From NCBI RefSeq assembly GCF_013032855.1, contig NZ_WQDA01000001.1:1061501-1125500 (forward strand): DNA of 64,000 nucleotides. Direction: 5' to 3'. Below are positions 9,749-19,867 of this stretch, piece after piece (position 1 is the stretch's first letter; the number at the start of each line of letters is the position of its first letter). This DNA comes from Ruegeria arenilitoris (GTDB lineage Bacteria > Pseudomonadota > Alphaproteobacteria > Rhodobacterales > Rhodobacteraceae). The position numbers and the translations under genes were made by a program. Under the pieces are notes generated by a model. It had not been told where the DNA came from and searched no databases. It saw nothing but the letters and a program-made list of their open reading frames with translations.

Positions 9749-10822
9749 TCACTCGCTTTCCGGATCCAGCTCGTCACGCCCCGTGTACAGGCGGCTTGTC
9801 AGATATTGCGAAGTTCCGAAACGTGCAAGCACACCCAAGGCCGCAGCGACCGGAACGGCGATCAGCATGCCGACAAACCCGAATAGCGCGCCAAAAACGG
9901 ACAAGGCCAGAAGCAACCAGACCGGGTGCAACCCGACCGAGTCACCAACCAGTTTGGGCGTCAGGAAATTGCCTTCGACGACCTGGCCGATGGCGAATAT
10001 CCCGGCCACCAGACCGATCGAGGCCCAGTCACCCCAGAATTGGAATAGCGCCAGGCCGATAGCCAGCGTACCGCCGATCAATGCGCCCAGATAAGGAATG
10101 AAGGTGACCAACCCGGCGATGAAACCGACCACCAGGCCAAATTGAAGGCCGACGATCATCAAGGCAACGGCGTAGTAGATGCCCAAGATAAGGCAAACCG
10201 TACCCATGCCGCGCACGAACGAGGCAAGAACAGCGTCAATATCGGCGGCCAGTTTGCGGATCGTCGGCGCATGGTCCCGGGGCAGCAGATCGTTGATCCG
10301 GGCGATCATCCGGTCCCAGTCCAGCAAAAGGTAGACGGCCACGACGGGCACAATCACCAGAAGGACCACTATGTTCACCGCTGACCCGACCGAGGCCATG
10401 ACCGTTTCGAGGATGTCGCCTGTTTTGCCCTTCAGCGTGTCGCCCATGGAAAGAAGGAACTGGTGGGTGTTCGATTCCCGGTCCAGCAGCGACGGGAATT
10501 GCCGCTCGACGAAGGCTCGCAATTCCTGGAACAGGCTGGGCAGTACGTCCACCAGATCGATCAGCTGAGTGATCAGGGCCGGAACCACCATCAGGATCAT
10601 CAAGGCAAAGGCAAGAATACTGAAGACGGTAATGATCGCCGTCGCAGCCGCGCGCGAAAGCCCCATGTTCTCCAGCCGATCGGCTACGGGATCCAGGAAA
10701 TAGGCCACTGCGCCGCCGATCACGAATGGCAGCAGAACGTCGCCCAGCAGCCACAACAGCAATATGAATATCGCAGCGGCGATGCCCCAATATCTGAATT
10801 GATCCCGAACCGGCAACGCCAT
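9749..10822 (-). CDS. AI-2E family transporter (PerM-like)
   Basis: A 357-residue multi-pass membrane protein with about seven or eight hydrophobic helices. It opens with FRYWGIAAAIFILLLWLLG and contains the family segment GLVTFIPYLGALIGG. The family includes exporters of autoinducer-2 and sodium/proton antiporters, so the substrate is not established. CAGGAGG lies just before the ATG at 10822. It is first in a minus-strand run with hdaA and the Ppx/GppA gene. Confidence 0.92.
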   Translation of the reverse strand: MALPVRDQFRYWGIAAAIFILLLWLLGDVLLPFVIGGAVAYFLDPVADRLENMGLSRAAATAIITVFSILAFALMILMVVPALITQLIDLVDVLPSLFQELRAFVERQFPSLLDRESNTHQFLLSMGDTLKGKTGDILETVMASVGSAVNIVVLLVIVPVVAVYLLLDWDRMIARINDLLPRDHAPTIRKLAADIDAVLASFVRGMGTVCLILGIYYAVALMIVGLQFGLVVGFIAGLVTFIPYLGALIGGTLAIGLALFQFWGDWASIGLVAGIFAIGQVVEGNFLTPKLVGDSVGLHPVWLLLALSVFGALFGFVGMLIAVPVAAALGVLARFGTSQYLTSRLYTGRDELDPESE

Positions 10823-10909
10823 CGCGGCCTCCTGACTGCGTCGTTGCCCTTGTTCTTGGCTGATGAAGGCCCGCGATGCAAGCGGTTCATGGATCAGTGT
10901 TTTTGTGTC

Positions 10910-11884
10910 TCAGTCGTGTAGAGTGCCCAGTTCCGGCGTGTCTTCGGCGGCGGTCTCGTCGGACCAGTTGGTGCGCCAGATCTCGGCGGACCAGTGACCG
11001 CAATGTACGGACGGGCGGTCAAATCCCGGCAGCGGCGGCAGCAGCGGAGAAACCACCACGTCGTGCCGTGGTACCGCGAAATAGGGAAAAGAGTAGCGCT
11101 CCTTTCCGGATCGGTTGACCACGCGGTGCGGGGTCGATTTCAGGCGCCCTCCGGACCAGAGCTCGAGCATGTCCCCGATGTTGACGACAAACCCACCAGT
11201 TGGGCAGTCGGGAGTGATCCAGCCGCCGCCCCGCGTCTGGACCTCCAGCCCACCCACCGGGTCAGGGGCGATGATGGTCAACGCGTCAGTGTCCTTGTGG
11301 GGGTGGATGCCATAGCCGCCCTCTTCCGGGGCCTGCGGCGGGTAGTGCAGCAAAGTCATGTTGGTCAACGGGTCGCGGAACGCATTCCGCAGGCTGCCCG
11401 CAGGCAGTTCCAGCCCGGCCTCCAACGCGCCCAGCAAGCTGTCGGCCACCTGATCCAGTCGCGCCCAGTATTCCAGGATGATACCATGCGCATCCGGTAT
11501 TTCTGCGGGCCAGAGGTTGGGTCCGTACAGCGCGCAATCCCGGCGGATGGGCGCATCTTCGGCCACTTCGTGGTGCAGCTTGTAGCCCTCATACTTGTCC
11601 GCATGTCCCGATCCGTCATTGGGGGTGAAAAACCCCATCGGGATATATCCGCGATAGTTCTCGCGGGTGATCGCCTGCTGCCATTTGCTGGCTTCGTCCA
11701 CGTCGAAGATTGCGCGAACGCAAACCCGGACCCGCTCGACCAGCTCTGGCGGGATGCCGGTGCCGGTGATCGAAAGGAAACCTATCCCGGTGCACGCGTC
11801 CATAACCTGCTGGACGGTTTTTCCGTGGTAAGGGTGGGCCTCCTGCATCAAGGGCGCAAGGTCGATCGTCGGGATGTGTTCCAT
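10910..11884 (-). CDS. Isopenicillin N synthase-like 2OG-Fe(II) oxygenase
   Basis: A 324-residue non-haem iron oxygenase. The iron-binding facial triad is visible as H196-x-D198 (HPHKDTDAL) and H253 (TPHRVVN). The 2-oxoglutarate anchor R-x-S is at residues 263-265 (RYSFPYF). An N-terminal DIOX_N-like domain begins IPTIDLAPLM. These enzymes hydroxylate or desaturate small molecules. The gene overlaps the preceding FAD oxidoreductase by ATGA, so both are made from one transcript and may act on one substrate, which is unknown. Confidence 0.9.
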   Translation of the reverse strand: MEHIPTIDLAPLMQEAHPYHGKTVQQVMDACTGIGFLSITGTGIPPELVERVRVCVRAIFDVDEASKWQQAITRENYRGYIPMGFFTPNDGSGHADKYEGYKLHHEVAEDAPIRRDCALYGPNLWPAEIPDAHGIILEYWARLDQVADSLLGALEAGLELPAGSLRNAFRDPLTNMTLLHYPPQAPEEGGYGIHPHKDTDALTIIAPDPVGGLEVQTRGGGWITPDCPTGGFVVNIGDMLELWSGGRLKSTPHRVVNRSGKERYSFPYFAVPRHDVVVSPLLPPLPGFDRPSVHCGHWSAEIWRTNWSDETAAEDTPELGTLHD

Positions 11885-13248
11885 CAGTGGATCCTCACGC
11901 CTTGTCTGTCCAATTCGGAATGAACCGGGGTCAGGTTCAATTCGGACAGATCCTGATTGCTTTTCAGTGCGATGGCGGCCGCGATGCCGGCCCCTTGGCC
12001 CATCACCGCGCAGCAGGCCATGTTGCGTGTCGCCGCGTGGGCGATGCGGTCGGCCCCGTGAGACCGGCCAGCCACCAGCAGCCCGCGCACCCCCTTGGGC
12101 AGCATCGAGCGGTAGGGTACCTGCATGTAGCGCCCGGTGGTGGGCAGGATCAGGATGCCGTAACCGTCGATGAACTCGGGGTAGATGCCGATCGTGTCCT
12201 CGAACCGGCCCTGATGGCGCACATCGTCCTCGGTCATGTTGTAGACCGCGTCGATCTTGCGGGTGTCACGGATGCCGATGGTCATGCCGAAGTTGCGCAG
12301 CCGTGCGTTTTCGCATCCGGGCATGAACCGGCGCAGAGCGTCAATCGCCAGCTTGGTCTGGCGGCGGCCCTCGATCTCGCCCCTGGTCAGGCTGTCCGGG
12401 TCCGTCCCGTCGATCCCGGCCAGGTGGATCAGGTTCATATAGGTCAGTTCGCCCGTGTCATGCATTGCACCCCAGGTGCCCGCGATGGTGTTCAGGTGCG
12501 CCGGAATGAGGCCTTGGTCGATGGCCTGCTGGAACGGCTTGTAGACGAAGGGCGAGAACATGTCGTCCTCTTTGCCGCTGGTCTCGATGTTCCATTCACC
12601 GCCGCCGCCCCAGTCCTTGTAGGTCTGCGGGTCGGCCTTTACGCCATCCATGAAGGCGCGCTTGTCGACCCCGGCCAAGTGGAACATGACCGAGGCCGCC
12701 ATCATCTGTTCTGGCTCGGTCTTGCGGGTCGGTGCGCCGGCACGGTGGGCCACGTCGGCATCACCCGTGGCGTCGATCACGATGCGGGCAAGGATTGCCT
12801 CGCGCCCCGCCTTCGACTCGGATATCACACCAGTGATCCGGTCGCCGTCCATGATCGGGGCCACGAACTGGCGATGCAGCATCGGGCGGACACCGGCCTC
12901 TTCCACCAACCGGTCGGCCACCAGCTTGAAACCCTCGCTGTCCAACTCGTAGCTCAGCGATTGGCTTTCCGGGACCGCCGCGCCCATCTCCTTGGCGCGT
13001 TGCTCGAACTCCCATCCGATGCCGCCGGCCTCGATGGTCTTGTCGTGCCGGTACCAGGCAAAGCCCTCGACCCCGACAGCGGTGATATTGCCGCCCATGC
13101 AGCCGAAACGGTCCAGCAGAGCGACCTCGGCCCCAGCGCGCGCGGCCGCAAGCGCCGCGGCCAGCCCTGCCGGGCCAGAGCCCACCACCAGTACGTCAGT
13201 CTTGTGCACCACGGGGATGTCTCGGGCGGGTTCGCGGATGGTCTGCAT
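11884..13248 (-). CDS. FAD-dependent oxidoreductase
   Basis: About 454 residues starting MQTIREPARDIPVVHKTDVL. The N-terminal Rossmann motif VVGSGPAGLAAALAAARAG (about residues 21-39) binds FAD. The downstream stretches IVIDATGDADVAHRAGAP and LLVAGRSHGADRIAHAATRN are typical of the FAD-dependent oxidoreductase family PF12831. The reading frame stays open into proS, but the ATG at 13248 begins the domain and follows GACGAGG. Expressed divergently from proS and coupled to the downstream oxygenase. Substrate unknown. Confidence 0.9.
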   Translation of the reverse strand: MQTIREPARDIPVVHKTDVLVVGSGPAGLAAALAAARAGAEVALLDRFGCMGGNITAVGVEGFAWYRHDKTIEAGGIGWEFEQRAKEMGAAVPESQSLSYELDSEGFKLVADRLVEEAGVRPMLHRQFVAPIMDGDRITGVISESKAGREAILARIVIDATGDADVAHRAGAPTRKTEPEQMMAASVMFHLAGVDKRAFMDGVKADPQTYKDWGGGGEWNIETSGKEDDMFSPFVYKPFQQAIDQGLIPAHLNTIAGTWGAMHDTGELTYMNLIHLAGIDGTDPDSLTRGEIEGRRQTKLAIDALRRFMPGCENARLRNFGMTIGIRDTRKIDAVYNMTEDDVRHQGRFEDTIGIYPEFIDGYGILILPTTGRYMQVPYRSMLPKGVRGLLVAGRSHGADRIAHAATRNMACCAVMGQGAGIAAAIALKSNQDLSELNLTPVHSELDRQGVRIH

Positions 13249-13413
13249 TGGGGCCTCGTCTTCAGAAGTCTTCCCACTGTTTCGAGACCTGATTGGCGGG
13301 TCAATCAAAATTCCGACTGACCTGAGGTCGCAAATCCGCCATTGCCCGATTGCCCCCGGCGGGGCTTTCGCATAATCACGTGGCCGTGGAATTCTCACCT
13401 GCAAGGTAAAAAC

Positions 13414-14754
13414 ATGCGCCTCAGCCGTTACTTTCTGCCCGTACTCAAGGAAAACCCGTCCGAGGCCCAGATCGTCAGCCACCGGCTGATGCTGCGCGCC
13501 GGGATGATCAAGCAGGCTGCCGCCGGGATCTATTCGTGGCTGCCGCTGGGTTTCAAGGTGCTGCGCAAGCTGGAAAACATTGTGCACGAGGAACAGATCC
13601 GCGCCGGGCACATTCCGATCCAGATGCCGATCCTGCAATCCGCCGATCTGTGGCGGGAATCCGGGCGTTATGATGATTACGGTCAGGAAATGCTGCGTAT
13701 GCAGGACCGCCACGGCCGCGATATGCTCTATACCCCCACCGCCGAGGAACTGGTCACCGACATCTTCCGCGGTCACGTCAGCAGCTACAAGGACCTGCCG
13801 CTGACCCTGTACCAGATCCAGTGGAAGTTCCGCGACGAGATCCGCCCCCGTTTCGGCGTGATGCGCGGCCGCGAATTTTACATGAAGGACGGCTACAATT
13901 TCGACCTGACGAAAGAAGACGCGCTGCACGCCTACAACCGCCACCTGGTCAGCTATCTGCGCACCTATGAACGCATGGGGCTGCAGGCGATCCCGATGCG
14001 CGCGGACAGCGGCCCGATCGGCGGTGACGACACGCATGAATTCCTGGTGTTGGCCGATACCGGCGAATCCGAGGTGTTCTATGACAGCGCGGTTACTGAT
14101 ATCCGTCTTGGCGAGCGCGACATCGACTATGACGACAAGGCCCAGTGCCAGGCGATCATGGAGGAGTTCACCTCGCTCTATGCCCGCACGGACGAAACCC
14201 ATGACGAGGCCCTGTTCCAGCAGGTGCCCGAGGAACGCCGCCGCAGCGCGCGTGGCATCGAGGTTGGGCAGATCTTCTATTTCGGCACCAAGTATTCCGA
14301 GCCGATGGGCGCCACGGTGCAAGGCCCCGACGGCAAGCAGGTTCCGGTGCACATGGGCAGCCACGGCATCGGCGTCAGCCGCCTGATCGGTGCGATTATC
14401 GAGGCCAGCCACGACGACAAGGGCATCATCTGGCCTGAGGGCGTGACCCCGTTCCACTGCGGCATCGTCAACCTGAAGCAAGGCGATGACGAGGCCGACG
14501 CGGCCTGCGACAATATCTACAAGGCGCTGACCGCGCTGGGGCTCGAGCCGCTCTATGACGACCGCAACGAGCGGGCAGGGGGCAAGTTCGCCACGATGGA
14601 TCTGATCGGCCTGCCCTGGCGTATCACCGTCGGCCCGCGCGGGTTGAAGAACGGGGTGGTCGAACTGACCAGCCGCCGCACCGGCGAAAGCGAAGAGCTG
14701 AGCCCCGAGGCCGCCGTAACCCGCATTGCCGAGATCTATGAGCGCTCCGTCTGA
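13414..14754 (+). CDS. proS: Prolyl-tRNA synthetase (short alphaproteobacterial form)
   Basis: A 446-residue class II synthetase that charges tRNA-Pro. It starts [18 protein letters not shown]. Motif 2 is in [21 protein letters not shown], and the anticodon-binding domain occupies roughly the last 100 residues. It lacks the long YbaK-type editing insertion of the E. coli form, as usual for alphaproteobacteria. The ATG at 13414 gives the family's standard N-terminus. The end overlaps the next gene by 17 nt. Confidence 0.96.
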   Translation: MRLSRYFLPVLKENPSEAQIVSHRLMLRAGMIKQAAAGIYSWLPLGFKVLRKLENIVHEEQIRAGHIPIQMPILQSADLWRESGRYDDYGQEMLRMQDRHGRDMLYTPTAEELVTDIFRGHVSSYKDLPLTLYQIQWKFRDEIRPRFGVMRGREFYMKDGYNFDLTKEDALHAYNRHLVSYLRTYERMGLQAIPMRADSGPIGGDDTHEFLVLADTGESEVFYDSAVTDIRLGERDIDYDDKAQCQAIMEEFTSLYARTDETHDEALFQQVPEERRRSARGIEVGQIFYFGTKYSEPMGATVQGPDGKQVPVHMGSHGIGVSRLIGAIIEASHDDKGIIWPEGVTPFHCGIVNLKQGDDEADAACDNIYKALTALGLEPLYDDRNERAGGKFATMDLIGLPWRITVGPRGLKNGVVELTSRRTGESEELSPEAAVTRIAEIYERSV

Positions 14755-15631
14755 AACCGGTGACGCGCCGCTGATCTCGGTGATCACGGCAACTTGGAAC
14801 CTGCTGTCCCAAGGGCGTCAGGACACATTTCCCCGCGTCATCGAATGCATGGCGCGGCAGAATTGCGACCGTTCCGAGCACATCATTCAGGACGGAGCCT
14901 CAACGGACGGGACGGTCGAATTCATTCAGGACTTGATCGCCGACGCGCCGCGTACACGCCTGATCAGTGAACCGGACCAAGGCCTGTACGACGCGATGAA
15001 CCGCGGCGTCGAAGCGGCACGCGGCGAATACGTGCTGTTCCTCAATTCCGACGACTCGTTGGCCGCGGATGATGTTCTGAACCGGGCGGCCGAGCGATTG
15101 ACCGCGACCCGCCCCGACTATCTTTTTGGGTCCACCTTACACCGGTCCGCGGACGGCGGCGAAAAGATGGAAAAACGGATGTCGGTCAAAGCCATCCTTC
15201 AGCGGATGCCGTTTTGCCATAACTCTGTTTTTCTACGGCGGGATGTTTTTATGCAGTTGGGTGGCCATGACACCCAGTTTCGCATTGCTGGCGATTATGA
15301 CCTGATGCTGCGGCTGGTTGCCGGTGGCTATCGCGGCGAAAGGATGGATGAACCTATTTCGCTGTTCTGGGACCGTGGCGAGACCAGCGACCAGCAAGCG
15401 ACGGGGCAGGACTATGCCCGAGTCTGGCAACGGTTCTTTGCCGATTATCGTGCGGCACAAGGATTGGATCTGGATGATTTCGCGGAGTTCTATCGCCGCG
15501 GGCATATGCCGGCAAACCTGCTCATCGAGGTGCTGAGGCGCCCGGAAACGCCACTGCCGATCCGGCGGGCCGCCAAACACGGCCTTGCCAAGTCTCTACG
15601 CCGGTCCGTCCAGTTCTGGCGGCGGTACTAG
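14738..15631 (+). CDS. Family 2 glycosyltransferase
   Basis: A 297-residue GT-A enzyme. [12 protein letters not shown] is the first nucleotide-sugar strand, [14 protein letters not shown] is the GT2 DGSxDGT motif, and [11 protein letters not shown] is the DxD region. [10 protein letters not shown] matches the family's acceptor-side ED motif region. It transfers a sugar from a nucleotide donor, probably into a surface glycan; donor and acceptor are unknown. The ATG at 14738 lies inside the 3' end of proS, so translation may be coupled. Confidence 0.85.
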   Translation: MSAPSETGDAPLISVITATWNLLSQGRQDTFPRVIECMARQNCDRSEHIIQDGASTDGTVEFIQDLIADAPRTRLISEPDQGLYDAMNRGVEAARGEYVLFLNSDDSLAADDVLNRAAERLTATRPDYLFGSTLHRSADGGEKMEKRMSVKAILQRMPFCHNSVFLRRDVFMQLGGHDTQFRIAGDYDLMLRLVAGGYRGERMDEPISLFWDRGETSDQQATGQDYARVWQRFFADYRAAQGLDLDDFAEFYRRGHMPANLLIEVLRRPETPLPIRRAAKHGLAKSLRRSVQFWRRY

Positions 15632-15987
15632 GACCCGCCCGTCGCCGGACGCGCGCGAAGCAGTTCACCATCCGCCCTGTCACCTCGGGCGACTACGACG
15701 GGGCGGCCCATACGTCGGACCAGATCCTTCAATTCGATGTCCAGGAACCGCAACCCGCAAAGCCGTGTGCCGGTCGCCCGGTCCATCAGGCACATGCGCC
15801 CGCTTTGGAATGCCAGGCGATAGCCTTTTTCGCGCAGCGTGTCGGCAAGACCGGCCCAACTGGCCGCACCGGCAAACAGCGGTCGGATGACGGCCCGCAG
15901 CAACGCTGCGGTTTCGCAATCCATATCCTGAGATGTGATCGTCGTGGCTGGCGCACCAACCTTTTCAATTTCCTTTTCAATATTCAT
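15628..15987 (-). CDS. Hypothetical protein, 119 residues
   Basis: Starts MNIEKEIEKVGAPATTI, preceded on its strand by GGGGGTC. No signal peptide or transmembrane helix. The middle (KGYRLAFQSGRMCLMDRATG) and the arginine-rich LRFLDIELKDLVRRMGRP stretch look like a small alpha/beta domain, but I do not recognise the family. Its stop overlaps the convergent glycosyltransferase by 4 nt. The longer frame starting at 16119 lacks a good start. Confidence 0.55.
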   Translation of the reverse strand: MNIEKEIEKVGAPATTITSQDMDCETAALLRAVIRPLFAGAASWAGLADTLREKGYRLAFQSGRMCLMDRATGTRLCGLRFLDIELKDLVRRMGRPVVVARGDRADGELLRARPATGGS

Positions 15988-16299
15988 GAGCGACCCCCGC
16001 TCTATAAAATGTATTCCCCCACAATCAGGGTGCCAAAATTTCTTAAAAGAAGCAAAATGCGAAACAAAGTTGCTGCGAAAATGTTGCATTTCAAGTTCAG
16101 TTTGACGCCTGAACCTCACATTGACTTCATACCTGAAACAATAAAGGCCTGTCTGTGATGGGCTTCACAACCAGCGGTATAATCGTCTTTCGACAATCAT
16201 CCATTGCTGGAATTTGCGCCCGACGGCTGATTCTGCGCCAACACGGAAAAGCGGATTTGGCGGCCGGTCGAGAAGCTGATACAGCGGCGCCAAGTGATT
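15988..16299. other. Intergenic region without a recognised gene
   Basis: A relatively AT-rich 312-nt divergent intergenic stretch. It presumably holds promoters for the genes on both sides. TTGAC occurs at two places near 16100-16130, but no convincing -10 element at proper spacing was found. I see no RNA gene or clear operator. Confidence 0.4.
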
Positions 16300-17304
16300 A
16301 TGAAAGGCAACCCGACCGTGCTGAGTTTTGCTACGATAGTGTATTCCAAGGATTACCCGCTGCTCGAGTTGCAGGCGCGTTCCTTTGCGCGATTTGCTGA
16401 TCCGGCCAAGGTTGCTTCTATCCATGTAGTTCTGAACGACGTCGACGAAACCGCATTGCGGGCGCGTATCGAGCCCATATTGGCGGCCTACGGTCCTTTG
16501 CAATCCAAGGTTCGGGTCGTCGGGGGCGATGACATTCTGCTTGGGGCAGGTCAATGCGCCCGACGTTCACTGGGCGACCGGCTTCTGATCGAAGGACGGC
16601 ACCGTATCCCTTTCGTGCGAAAGGGAGGGTGGCGCGGCAACAACGGATACCGCACGCAGCAGGTGCTCAAGCTGGGTGCCGCACGGATCGCCGAGGCGGA
16701 GCAGATGGTTATCCTGGACACCAAAAACCTGTTTCTGCGGTCTTTCACTGAGGCAGAGTTCTTTGCTGATGGAGGAGCCGCCCGGCTTCCATTCATTTCG
16801 GTCAACAGCGACTTTCACCGCAACTGGCTGCAGCAGAGCCTGGACGCTTTGCAGGTCACTGTCTCGGACATTGAGGCGTTGAAGACCACGACGTTTTCGA
16901 CGCCGTTCCCAGTGCGCAGGTCGTTGGTGCTGGAGGTGTTGGACGAGATCAACGAACGCTACGGTTCGGTGCAGTCGCTCTTCGGGTCGCGCCGGAGACC
17001 CTCGGAATTCATGCTGCTGAATGCGTATTGCCTCCGGTCGGATCTGACTTTGCGCCCGTGGTTCGAGGACGCACCCAGCACCGCGCTGGGGCTGTGGCCG
17101 ACCTATTCGCAACAGAAGCTGGAAGGTCTGATTGCCAGGATCGACGAACCGGAACTGTTGAGCCTTGGTCTGCACAACCGGGCGGTTTCCATGCTGACGC
17201 CTGAAACCCAAGATCGCTTGTTCGATGCCTTGGCGCGTCGGGGGATCAGTGATCGTGAGACGACCCAGTCTGTGCTGAATGCAACTGCGTCGCTGGCCGG
17301 TTGA
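16300..17304 (+). CDS. DUF6492-like protein, putative glycosyltransferase
   Basis: About 334 residues. It starts with LSFATIVYSKDYPLLELQA, which resembles a GT-A opening, and contains MVILDTKNLFLRSF where a D-x-D/N metal site would lie. The Arg-rich RRPSEFMLLNAYCLR segment and the overall size resemble DUF6492 proteins found in polysaccharide loci. The family name is from memory and moderately sure; the enzymatic role is inference. GTG at 16294 is an alternative start two codons upstream. Confidence 0.5.
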   Translation: MKGNPTVLSFATIVYSKDYPLLELQARSFARFADPAKVASIHVVLNDVDETALRARIEPILAAYGPLQSKVRVVGGDDILLGAGQCARRSLGDRLLIEGRHRIPFVRKGGWRGNNGYRTQQVLKLGAARIAEAEQMVILDTKNLFLRSFTEAEFFADGGAARLPFISVNSDFHRNWLQQSLDALQVTVSDIEALKTTTFSTPFPVRRSLVLEVLDEINERYGSVQSLFGSRRRPSEFMLLNAYCLRSDLTLRPWFEDAPSTALGLWPTYSQQKLEGLIARIDEPELLSLGLHNRAVSMLTPETQDRLFDALARRGISDRETTQSVLNATASLAG

Positions 17305-17385
17305 ACGGGCGCGTACATTCAGAACCGGCTTGACCATCCAGCCAAATCCCGAAAATGTCCCCACCACAGATTTGCCGGAGCAGGA

Positions 17386-18672
17386 ATGGCCAGAACACCC
17401 CCTCCCTTTGCCGCCTTCGAATGGAAGATCGCCTGGCGCTATCTGCGCGCCCGGCGTGCCGAAGGCGGTGTAAGCGTGATGACGTTGATCTCGTTGATCG
17501 GGATCACGCTGGCCGTGTTCGCGCTGATCGCCACGCTGGCGGTCCGGTCTGGGTTCCGGTCCGAATTCGTGGGCACCATTCTTGGGGCCAACGCTCATGT
17601 AACAGTCTACTCGGCCGGCGAACTGGACGCGCAAGGGCAGGTTGATCGCACCATAGTTGATTTCGACGCCATGGCCGAGCGCATCGCGCGGGTGCCGGGC
17701 GTTCAACGCGCTGCGCCGCTGGTCAAGGGGCAGGTCCTGATCACCAACCGCGATCGCAGCAGCGGGGTCGAGGTGTTCGGTATCCGCCCTGACGATCTCT
17801 ACAGCCTGCCCGGTATTGCCGAAAGCGATCAGGCTTACGGCGACCTGTCCCGGTTCGAGGAGGGGATCGCCATCGGCTCGGGCGTGGCCCGCGCCATCGG
17901 TGCAACGGTGGGGGATCGGGTCAAGCTGACCTCGCCCAACGGGGTCAAGACCGCCTTCGGTACCTCGCCCCGCGTGAGTGCCTATGAAGTCGTCTACGTG
18001 TTTTCGGCCGGGCGCTATGACATCGACCGCACCCGCGTTTACATGCCGTTTTCCGAGGCGCAGAGCTTTTTCAACCGCGAGGGCGTCGCCGACGAGATCG
18101 AAGTGATGGTCGACCGCCCCGAGGACCTGAACCCCATCCTGATCCCTATCCTTGAGGCGGCGGGAGAACGCTCGCAGATCTGGACATGGCAGGATGCCTC
18201 AGGCGGTTTTCTGCGCGCGCTCGAGGTCGAGGACAACGTGATGTTCATCATCCTGTCGATCCTCGTGCTGATCGCCGCGATGAACATCGTCTCGGGGCTG
18301 ATCATGCTGGTGAAAAACAAGGGCCGCGACATCGGCATCCTGCGCACTATCGGGTTGAGCGAGGGTTCGGTGCTGCGGGTGTTCTTCATCTGTGGCGCCT
18401 TCACCGGGATCATAGGCACCGCGATGGGCGTCATCCTGGGCTGCCTGTTCGCGCTCTATATCGATCCGATCTTCTCTTTCGTGAACTACGTGATGGGCGG
18501 CGGCGTCTGGGATCCGGCGATCCGCGGCATCTATGCCTTGCCGGCCGAGCTGCACCTGTCGGACGTGCTCAAGGCGGTGGGGCTGTCGCTGGGCCTGTCC
18601 TTCTTCGTCACCTATTTCCCGGCCCGCCGTGCGGCGCGGCTGAACCCGGTCGAGGCGCTGCGCTATGAATGA
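17386..18672 (+). CDS. lolC: Lipoprotein-releasing ABC transporter permease (LolC/LolE type)
   Basis: A 428-residue FtsX-like permease. There is one N-terminal transmembrane helix ([20 protein letters not shown]), a large periplasmic domain of about 220 residues, and three C-terminal helices with [20 protein letters not shown], the cytoplasmic loop that couples to the ATPase. The opening [14 protein letters not shown] is diagnostic of LolC/E. With LolD it extracts outer-membrane lipoproteins from the inner membrane. Only one permease gene is present here, so it may act as a homodimer. Confidence 0.93.
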   Translation: MARTPPPFAAFEWKIAWRYLRARRAEGGVSVMTLISLIGITLAVFALIATLAVRSGFRSEFVGTILGANAHVTVYSAGELDAQGQVDRTIVDFDAMAERIARVPGVQRAAPLVKGQVLITNRDRSSGVEVFGIRPDDLYSLPGIAESDQAYGDLSRFEEGIAIGSGVARAIGATVGDRVKLTSPNGVKTAFGTSPRVSAYEVVYVFSAGRYDIDRTRVYMPFSEAQSFFNREGVADEIEVMVDRPEDLNPILIPILEAAGERSQIWTWQDASGGFLRALEVEDNVMFIILSILVLIAAMNIVSGLIMLVKNKGRDIGILRTIGLSEGSVLRVFFICGAFTGIIGTAMGVILGCLFALYIDPIFSFVNYVMGGGVWDPAIRGIYALPAELHLSDVLKAVGLSLGLSFFVTYFPARRAARLNPVEALRYE

Positions 18673-19351
18673 TGTCACCTTGCGTCTGACCGGCCTGACC
18701 AAGACCTATTTGAAAGGCACGCCCGCCGAGGTGCAGGTGCTGCGCGGCGCCGATCTGGAGCTGCGGGCGGGCGAGGCGGTTGCGCTTGTGGCGCCCTCGG
18801 GGGCGGGCAAGTCGACCCTTCTGCATATCGCCGGTCTTCTGGATACGCCGGATTTCGGGACGGTCGAAATCGGCGGGCAGGATGCGACCGGCAAGGGCGA
18901 CCGCACCCGCACCGCGATGCGTCGGCGGGATGTGGGTTTTGTCTATCAGTTTCATCACCTGCTGCCGGAATTCACCGCGCTGGAAAATGTCGTGCTTCCG
19001 CAATTGGCCAACGGGGTGTCCGACAGGGCGGCCAAGGCCCGCGCGATGGATCTGCTGGGACGTGTCGGCGTCGCCGACCGTGCCGACCACCGCCCGGCAG
19101 CTTTGTCGGGGGGCGAGCAGCAGCGGGTGGCTTTCTGCCGGGCCCTAGCCAATGAACCGCGTGTACTGCTGGCGGACGAGCCGACAGGGAATCTGGACCC
19201 AGGTACCTCGGATCAGGTCTTTGCCGCGCTGATGGGTCTGGTGCGCGAGTCCGGCCTGTCGGCGTTGATTGCCACGCACAACCTTGACCTGGCGGCGCGG
19301 ATGGACCGGATGCTGCGGCTGGACGGGGGTGTGCTCAGGCCAGCTGAGTGA
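18665..19351 (+). CDS. lolD: Lipoprotein-releasing ABC transporter ATPase LolD
   Basis: A 228-residue ABC ATPase. Walker A is APSGAGKST, the Q-loop is in [18 protein letters not shown], the signature is LSGGEQQR, and Walker B is [12 protein letters not shown] followed by the H-loop (ATHNL). The [14 protein letters not shown] pattern is typical of LolD. The start overlaps the lolC stop by 8 nt, so the two are co-translated. The last 17 nt overlap the convergent DMT gene. Confidence 0.95.
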   Translation: MNDVTLRLTGLTKTYLKGTPAEVQVLRGADLELRAGEAVALVAPSGAGKSTLLHIAGLLDTPDFGTVEIGGQDATGKGDRTRTAMRRRDVGFVYQFHHLLPEFTALENVVLPQLANGVSDRAAKARAMDLLGRVGVADRADHRPAALSGGEQQRVAFCRALANEPRVLLADEPTGNLDPGTSDQVFAALMGLVRESGLSALIATHNLDLAARMDRMLRLDGGVLRPAE

Positions 19352-19772
19352 TCGCGACGCCTACGGCCATCACCGCGATCCCGCCGGCGCGCATCAGGGT
19401 CAGCGGTGTGACCTGCGCGCCGAAAAGGCCGAAATGGTCAATGGCCGCGGTGCTGATCAACTGCCCCAACAGCACGAAGAACACCGCGTTGCCGACGCCG
19501 AAATGCGGTGCGACGTGGGTAATGGATAGCACGTAGAAGGCAATCAGAACCCCACCCAACAGCAGATGTTTCGGGGTCTGCGCAACCTTTGCCAAAGCTT
19601 GTGTTCCGGGGAACAGCAGCATCACCAGCGCCGAAGACCCAAACGCCACGGCAAACAGGATGACCGCAGCGGTGGTGGGCGAGCCGATCAGTTTTCCGAG
19701 CGCCGCATTCAGCGCGGCGAGAATCGGAACTCCGATCCCGGCGGCGAGCATGATGGCTGCATAATGTGTCAT
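19335..19772 (-). CDS. DMT-superfamily membrane protein (YdcZ/DUF606-like)
   Basis: A 145-residue protein of four or five transmembrane helices. It opens with [26 protein letters not shown] and has the paired [17 protein letters not shown] segment seen in DMT/DUF606 half-size transporters. Half-size members dimerise; the substrate is unknown. Convergent with lolD (17-nt overlap) and divergent from the cytochrome c gene across a 95-nt spacer. Confidence 0.75.
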   Translation of the reverse strand: MTHYAAIMLAAGIGVPILAALNAALGKLIGSPTTAAVILFAVAFGSSALVMLLFPGTQALAKVAQTPKHLLLGGVLIAFYVLSITHVAPHFGVGNAVFFVLLGQLISTAAIDHFGLFGAQVTPLTLMRAGGIAVMAVGVAITQLA

Positions 19773-19797
19773 GGCCCGGACCCCTTAGCCGATTTCG

Positions 19798-19811
19798 TTG
19801 ATCTGGATCAT
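19798..19811 (+). promoter_or_regulatory. FNR/FnrL-type box before the cytochrome c gene
   Basis: TTGAT-CTGG-ATCAT matches the FNR consensus TTGAT-N4-ATCAA at 9 of 10 informative positions. It lies 57 nt before the cytochrome c ATG, compatible with activation from around -41.5 when oxygen is low. Since the spacer is divergent, it could also affect the DMT gene. Confidence 0.6.
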
Positions 19812-19867
19812 TGCGGGTCGTGACGGTTCGGGCAACCCTGCTTTTGGCGTTAGAACGGAGGAACGCA

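Noticed and set aside
11884..14787. A minus-strand open frame of 967 codons spanning the FAD oxidoreductase and proS
   Set aside because: The upstream 513 codons are antisense to proS, with no recognisable domain; the real start is the ATG at 13248.
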